Assembly (NCBI GenBank): GCA_902494595.1
Contig: CABUTY010000033.1
Location: 1 to 9,040, forward strand
Reading direction: 5' to 3'
Length of the DNA: 9,040 nucleotides
From: an uncultured Porphyromonadaceae bacterium
GTDB taxonomy: Bacteria > Bacteroidota > Bacteroidia > Bacteroidales > Muribaculaceae
In this document: in pieces, positions 6,066-9,040 of the stretch
Layout: each line of letters begins with the position of its first letter
How positions within the stretch are numbered: position 1 is the stretch's first letter
Position numbers and translations under genes: made by a program
The notes under the pieces: generated by a model
Told to the model about the DNA's origin: nothing
Database searches by the model: none
Seen by the model: the letters and a program-made list of their open reading frames with translations, nothing else

Positions 6066-7643
6066 TTAGTTGAGACCTACTTCCATCGGGGAGATGTCAC
6101 GAGTGATTCCATCGGGGCCTTTGGCCTTGATGTGGGAAATGAAGAATGATTTGCCCGGCTTGAGGCGCTTGAACTGCTCAATCTGACGGGCTGAGAACTG
6201 GCTGCCGTTCGACACTTCCGGAATCACGTTGCCCATCTGGTCGATGAAGCCTGTGGTGAAGGAAACGATGCTGAACGATACGTTTATGATATCGTCGTCA
6301 AGAGCGGCGCCGAGACCTGCGGCGCTCATGAGAGCCGCCTTAGATATACGGCGCGGAGTCCCTTTATAGTGCACGGTGTTTCCGTCGGCGCCGCGTATCG
6401 CGAGGTAAGCCGTCGGGTCGGGGAGCTTGCGCACTCTGAAGGTCATGGAGCCTACCGACTGCGAGCGACCTTCAAGCTGGGCGGTGACGGTTATCACCGC
6501 CTCGCTGCCCACTTTGCCGGGATGTGCCGTCCATGTGTCGCCGTTGCGCGTAAGTGTGCCGTTGGTCATCGTGGCGTTGATGGCGTTCATGGGCACGCCG
6601 GGCACCGATATCGATATCGGGTTGGCGATACCGGCATAGAGCACGTTCATCATTGTCGGCGATATCGTGGCCATTGGCTCTATCACCGTGTATTGCGACC
6701 GGAAGGGGCGTTTGTCGAGAGTGCCGTCGCCGCGCGCTACCTGTATGTAGCCCGAGAACTCATGGGTGCCCGTCGCTCCAGGCACGAACTCATAAAGTCC
6801 GTTGGGATTGTTGAGCTTAGAGCCGTTGATGAATATGTCGGGGCGCTTGGTGGTGTCTATGGCCGCCAGCACTATGTTGGCGGAGTATTTGCCGCCGCGG
6901 ATTATCATGTTGGAATTGGGAATCACGTAAGCGTTGAGCTCGTTGACACGCACGTCACCTATATCAACGCCGGTAATCAGGGCTGAAAGGGCCTCCGACT
7001 CAGCCACGCGGATATCGTTCTGGAGCTTTGTGAGCATTGTCACGGCAGCCACGGCAGGCATGTTCTCGAACATGCGCTGTTCCCAGGGCAGTGGCACAAG
7101 CGAGCCGGGAGCCGGACTGTCCTTGGTCATGAGCATGCTGCGCACGGAATTGCGTTTCACCGTGTCGGGGATTATGCCGCACACGAAAGTGCTGTAGTCG
7201 TCCAGAGCTTTTCTGAGCTTGCCTCCCTCCATGGTGGCCGGATTGAGCATGGTAGCCGCCGCAGCCTCCAGGTCATCGTTGTTGAGGAGGTTGCGGTAGT
7301 CGCCCTTCTCGCCGTCGGCCTTGCGCGCTATCTCCACCTTGTATCTCTCCATCATGTCGTAGAGGGCCTGCGACTGTTTGTGCAGCTCCATACCGCGGGC
7401 ATAGGCGTCGCCGGCCTTCGCCGGATTCTCCTCATACAGCCCCTGAAGATATGCGAACTGCACGTCGTTGCGTGCCGTCATGTTGACATTGGTGCGGTCG
7501 ATACCCTCCTGTACCTGGCTGAAACCGTTCAATACGTCGCTCGACACGTTGAGCGCCAGCATTGCCGTCAGCACTATGTACATAAGGTTTATCATCCGCT
7601 GGCGGGGTGACATCCTCGCCACGTTGTTGCTGCCACCTGCCAT
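6066..7643 (-). CDS. gldM: GldM/PorM, T9SS motor shaft protein
   Basis: GldM crosses the inner membrane once and spans the periplasm as a dimeric rod, carrying energy from GldL to the GldK-GldN ring. The 525-residue protein matches the usual family length. It opens with a short cytoplasmic Arg-rich segment (ARMSPRQRMINLMYIVLTAM), followed by the single membrane helix at about residues 18-36. The rest is periplasmic: a helical N-terminal domain, then beta-rich domains. The stretch at residues 334-351 (VLYAGIANPISISVPGVP) is characteristic of the family's beta-domain region, and the C-terminal domain ends ISPMEVGLN. The ATG at 7643 follows the gldL stop by six bases; the next gene, gldN, starts 22 bases after the stop. 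No cysteine-rich or unusual insertions were seen. The call is supported by sequence, membrane topology and gene order. Confidence 0.97.
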   Translation of the reverse strand: MAGGSNNVARMSPRQRMINLMYIVLTAMLALNVSSDVLNGFSQVQEGIDRTNVNMTARNDVQFAYLQGLYEENPAKAGDAYARGMELHKQSQALYDMMERYKVEIARKADGEKGDYRNLLNNDDLEAAAATMLNPATMEGGKLRKALDDYSTFVCGIIPDTVKRNSVRSMLMTKDSPAPGSLVPLPWEQRMFENMPAVAAVTMLTKLQNDIRVAESEALSALITGVDIGDVRVNELNAYVIPNSNMIIRGGKYSANIVLAAIDTTKRPDIFINGSKLNNPNGLYEFVPGATGTHEFSGYIQVARGDGTLDKRPFRSQYTVIEPMATISPTMMNVLYAGIANPISISVPGVPMNAINATMTNGTLTRNGDTWTAHPGKVGSEAVITVTAQLEGRSQSVGSMTFRVRKLPDPTAYLAIRGADGNTVHYKGTPRRISKAALMSAAGLGAALDDDIINVSFSIVSFTTGFIDQMGNVIPEVSNGSQFSARQIEQFKRLKPGKSFFISHIKAKGPDGITRDISPMEVGLN

Positions 7644-7649
7644 CTGCTA

Positions 7650-8591
7650 TCAGCCGTTCTGTTGGTTTGTTGACTCGTCGAAAGGATTCACGGCGCGACC
7701 GCCGCCTCCCATCATAGGATTCTGCATATTGATGGTCATGGCCGTGATCATCTTCTCGTATACCGAGTTGAGCTGTTTCATGTAGCGGGCCATCTTCTCT
7801 GTCTCCTCGCAATAACGGCTCGACTCGAGAGCCGACTTCTCGTACATGTCGCGGATATCCTTCAGTCCGCGGTTCACGCGGTCGATGCTCTCAAGCTGCG
7901 ACGATATCGATTTCAGCTGTATCTCGTAGATGGTGTTCAGCCCCGCAATGTTGCGGTTGAGGTCCTCCATCTGGCTTACGTAGCCGTTGGAGTTCTGCGA
8001 TATGTTTTCTGAGTTTTCGGTTATTGCCTTGTAGGAGTTGAGCAGAGTTGCGCTCACTTCGTTGAGGGCCTGGGTTGTCTCGTTGAGGCTCTTCATCTGT
8101 TCGGCGATACCCTGCATGCCCTCGAGGTAATCCTGCGAAGCCTGGGCTATGTCCTTGGCCTGGTCGAGTTGTCCGGCGGTCATCTCCGGGACGCCTGCCG
8201 CCGAGAGACTTACCACGGTGCCCGGCGTCACGCCTTCGCCCGTGATTTCTCCATCGTAACCTGTACCGTTGGCTCCGGCTATTACCACGCCGCTTCCGCT
8301 GGTGAAGTCAGGCCGGTCCTCCGGGTTCTTGCTGTCGAGCACCGGAAAGACATCCTCCCATGCGTACTCCTTGGGAGGCCGGTCAAAGGCCGTGAGTATG
8401 AACATCGCTATCTCCGTGCCCATGCCTATGCACAGCAGAAGAGAGCCGCCGGGCAGATGCAGAATCTTGAACAATGCTCCCCATATCACTATGGCCGCGC
8501 CTATCGAATAGGCGAAATTGAAGAACCGCTGTCCCTTCTCGCCATGGAGAAAGCGCTCTATGCCGTTGGCGTATTTTCTGATTTTTACCAT
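7650..8591 (-). CDS. gldL: GldL/PorL, T9SS inner-membrane motor subunit
   Basis: GldL is the cytoplasmic-membrane subunit that, with GldM, converts proton-motive force into movement powering type IX secretion and, in gliding species, motility. The 313-residue protein has two membrane helices near the N-terminus (about residues 23-43 and 49-68). Between them is the family motif FKILHLPGG, and Glu60 lies in the second helix (GMGTEIAMFIL), matching the conserved membrane glutamate needed for motor function in the family. After a variable region, residues about 142-290 form a long Gln/Asn/Ser-rich coiled coil predicted to be cytoplasmic, and the end is Gly/Asn-rich (MMGGGG, then NPFDESTNQQNG). 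The length is like PorL of Porphyromonas and longer than the short flavobacterial GldL. The ATG at 8591 gives a start typical of the family (MVKIRKYANGIERFLHG). The gene ends in tandem stops TGA TAG, six bases before gldM, so the two are surely co-transcribed. Confidence 0.96.
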   Translation of the reverse strand: MVKIRKYANGIERFLHGEKGQRFFNFAYSIGAAIVIWGALFKILHLPGGSLLLCIGMGTEIAMFILTAFDRPPKEYAWEDVFPVLDSKNPEDRPDFTSGSGVVIAGANGTGYDGEITGEGVTPGTVVSLSAAGVPEMTAGQLDQAKDIAQASQDYLEGMQGIAEQMKSLNETTQALNEVSATLLNSYKAITENSENISQNSNGYVSQMEDLNRNIAGLNTIYEIQLKSISSQLESIDRVNRGLKDIRDMYEKSALESSRYCEETEKMARYMKQLNSVYEKMITAMTINMQNPMMGGGGRAVNPFDESTNQQNG

Positions 8592-8641
8592 TTGTCGTTA
8601 TGTTGTAGGCCGCGAGGGCATTCACGGGTTAAGGCCGTCGG

Positions 8642-9040
8642 TTATTTCTTTTGCTGTTTTTTGCTTTTGGTTCCGCGTGCGAAGCCAATCTGGGAGCGTA
8701 CATTGCGGAAACCAATATAGCTGCGCTGTTCGTTCTGATACTCCCAGGTGCGGAGGTCAGAGCGAATGTTCCGGGAGGCATCCTTCCAGGAGCCGCCGCG
8801 AACTATCTTGCGCTTCATCTTGTAGGGATCCTCCTTAGCGGCGTCGTAACGGTATTCCGGGTTGACGTCGGAGGTCAGCTTGTCGATACTCTCGGTGTAA
8901 GCCGTCGAGGTCCATTCGGAGACGTTGCCGGCCATGTCGTAGACGCCGAAGTCGTTGGGCTGGAAGGTCCCCACCTGCGAGGTTATCACATGTCCGTCGA
9001 GCACATAGTCGCCGTCGCGGGGCTTGAAGTTGGCATAGAA
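8642..9040 (-). CDS. gldK: GldK/PorK, T9SS ring lipoprotein with FGE-sulfatase fold (C-terminal part)
   Basis: This is the last 132 residues of GldK; the start and lipoprotein signal lie beyond the right edge. GldK is an outer-membrane lipoprotein that builds, with GldN, the periplasmic ring of the type IX secretion system. The visible part shows the C-terminal half of a formylglycine-generating-enzyme/sulfatase-modifying fold: FGVYDMAGNVSEW, then VRGGSW, then YIGFRNVRS, all hallmarks of that family. In GldK this fold is structural, and catalysis is not expected. The frame is open to base 9040 (first visible residues FYANFKPRDGDY), so no start should be placed inside the window; a GTG at 9004 is an internal valine. 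The protein ends in a basic tail, GTKSKKQQKK. It is the first visible gene of a gldKLMN cluster, about 50 bases before gldL. Identity rests on motif plus gene order and is very likely. Confidence 0.93.
   Translation of the reverse strand, partial: FYANFKPRDGDYVLDGHVITSQVGTFQPNDFGVYDMAGNVSEWTSTAYTESIDKLTSDVNPEYRYDAAKEDPYKMKRKIVRGGSWKDASRNIRSDLRTWEYQNEQRSYIGFRNVRSQIGFARGTKSKKQQKK

Noticed and set aside
6369..6986. 205-codon plus-strand frame opposite gldM, and a similar one at 8169-8720 opposite gldL
   Set aside because: Both are antisense to well-identified conserved genes and have no domain or start signal of their own.

Overview
The window reads as chromosomal DNA from a member of the Bacteroidales. 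A GC-rich gut lineage of the Muribaculaceae type is my best inference from protein style and base composition, not something the sequence proves. The evidence is a gldK-gldL-gldM-gldN cluster (the core of the type IX secretion system, T9SS, known only in Bacteroidota), the lack of Shine-Dalgarno sequences before the starts, and a TAnnTTTG-type promoter. All real genes lie on the minus strand and are read from right to left.

Right half (about 4922-9040): the 3' end of gldK, then complete gldL, gldM and gldN, tightly packed (gaps of about 50, 6 and 22 bases). GldL and GldM form the proton-driven inner-membrane motor. GldK (lipoprotein) and GldN (periplasmic) form the outer-membrane-associated ring that the motor's periplasmic shaft contacts. 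The cluster ends at a strong rho-independent terminator at 4833-4874.

Middle (4419-4921, no convincing gene): after the terminator come a candidate Bacteroidota promoter (4798-4828), a 16-bp tandem repeat (4723-4754), a compact 227-bp element bounded by perfect 20-bp inverted repeats (4496-4722), and a short perfect hairpin (4441-4459) just before the next gene. The 227-bp element is the most intriguing object here. It looks like a MITE-type insertion in the leader of the next gene, and an invertible DNA segment is the main alternative.

Left half (1-4412): one reading frame stays open from a start at 4412 (or 4418) to the window edge, giving at least 1470 codons with no stop. It encodes a very large exported, repetitive protein: signal peptide, an N-terminal region with repeated 'LPxWG' beta segments, then two complete GLUG-repeat modules and the start of a third, separated by about 95-100-residue linkers. 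The C-terminus, where a T9SS sorting domain would be, lies outside the window.

Together: a protein-export machine followed, in the same direction, by a giant probable surface or secreted protein that is a plausible client of that machine. The secretion genes are standard. The less ordinary parts are the inverted-repeat element in the leader of the giant gene and the very basic tail of GldN.
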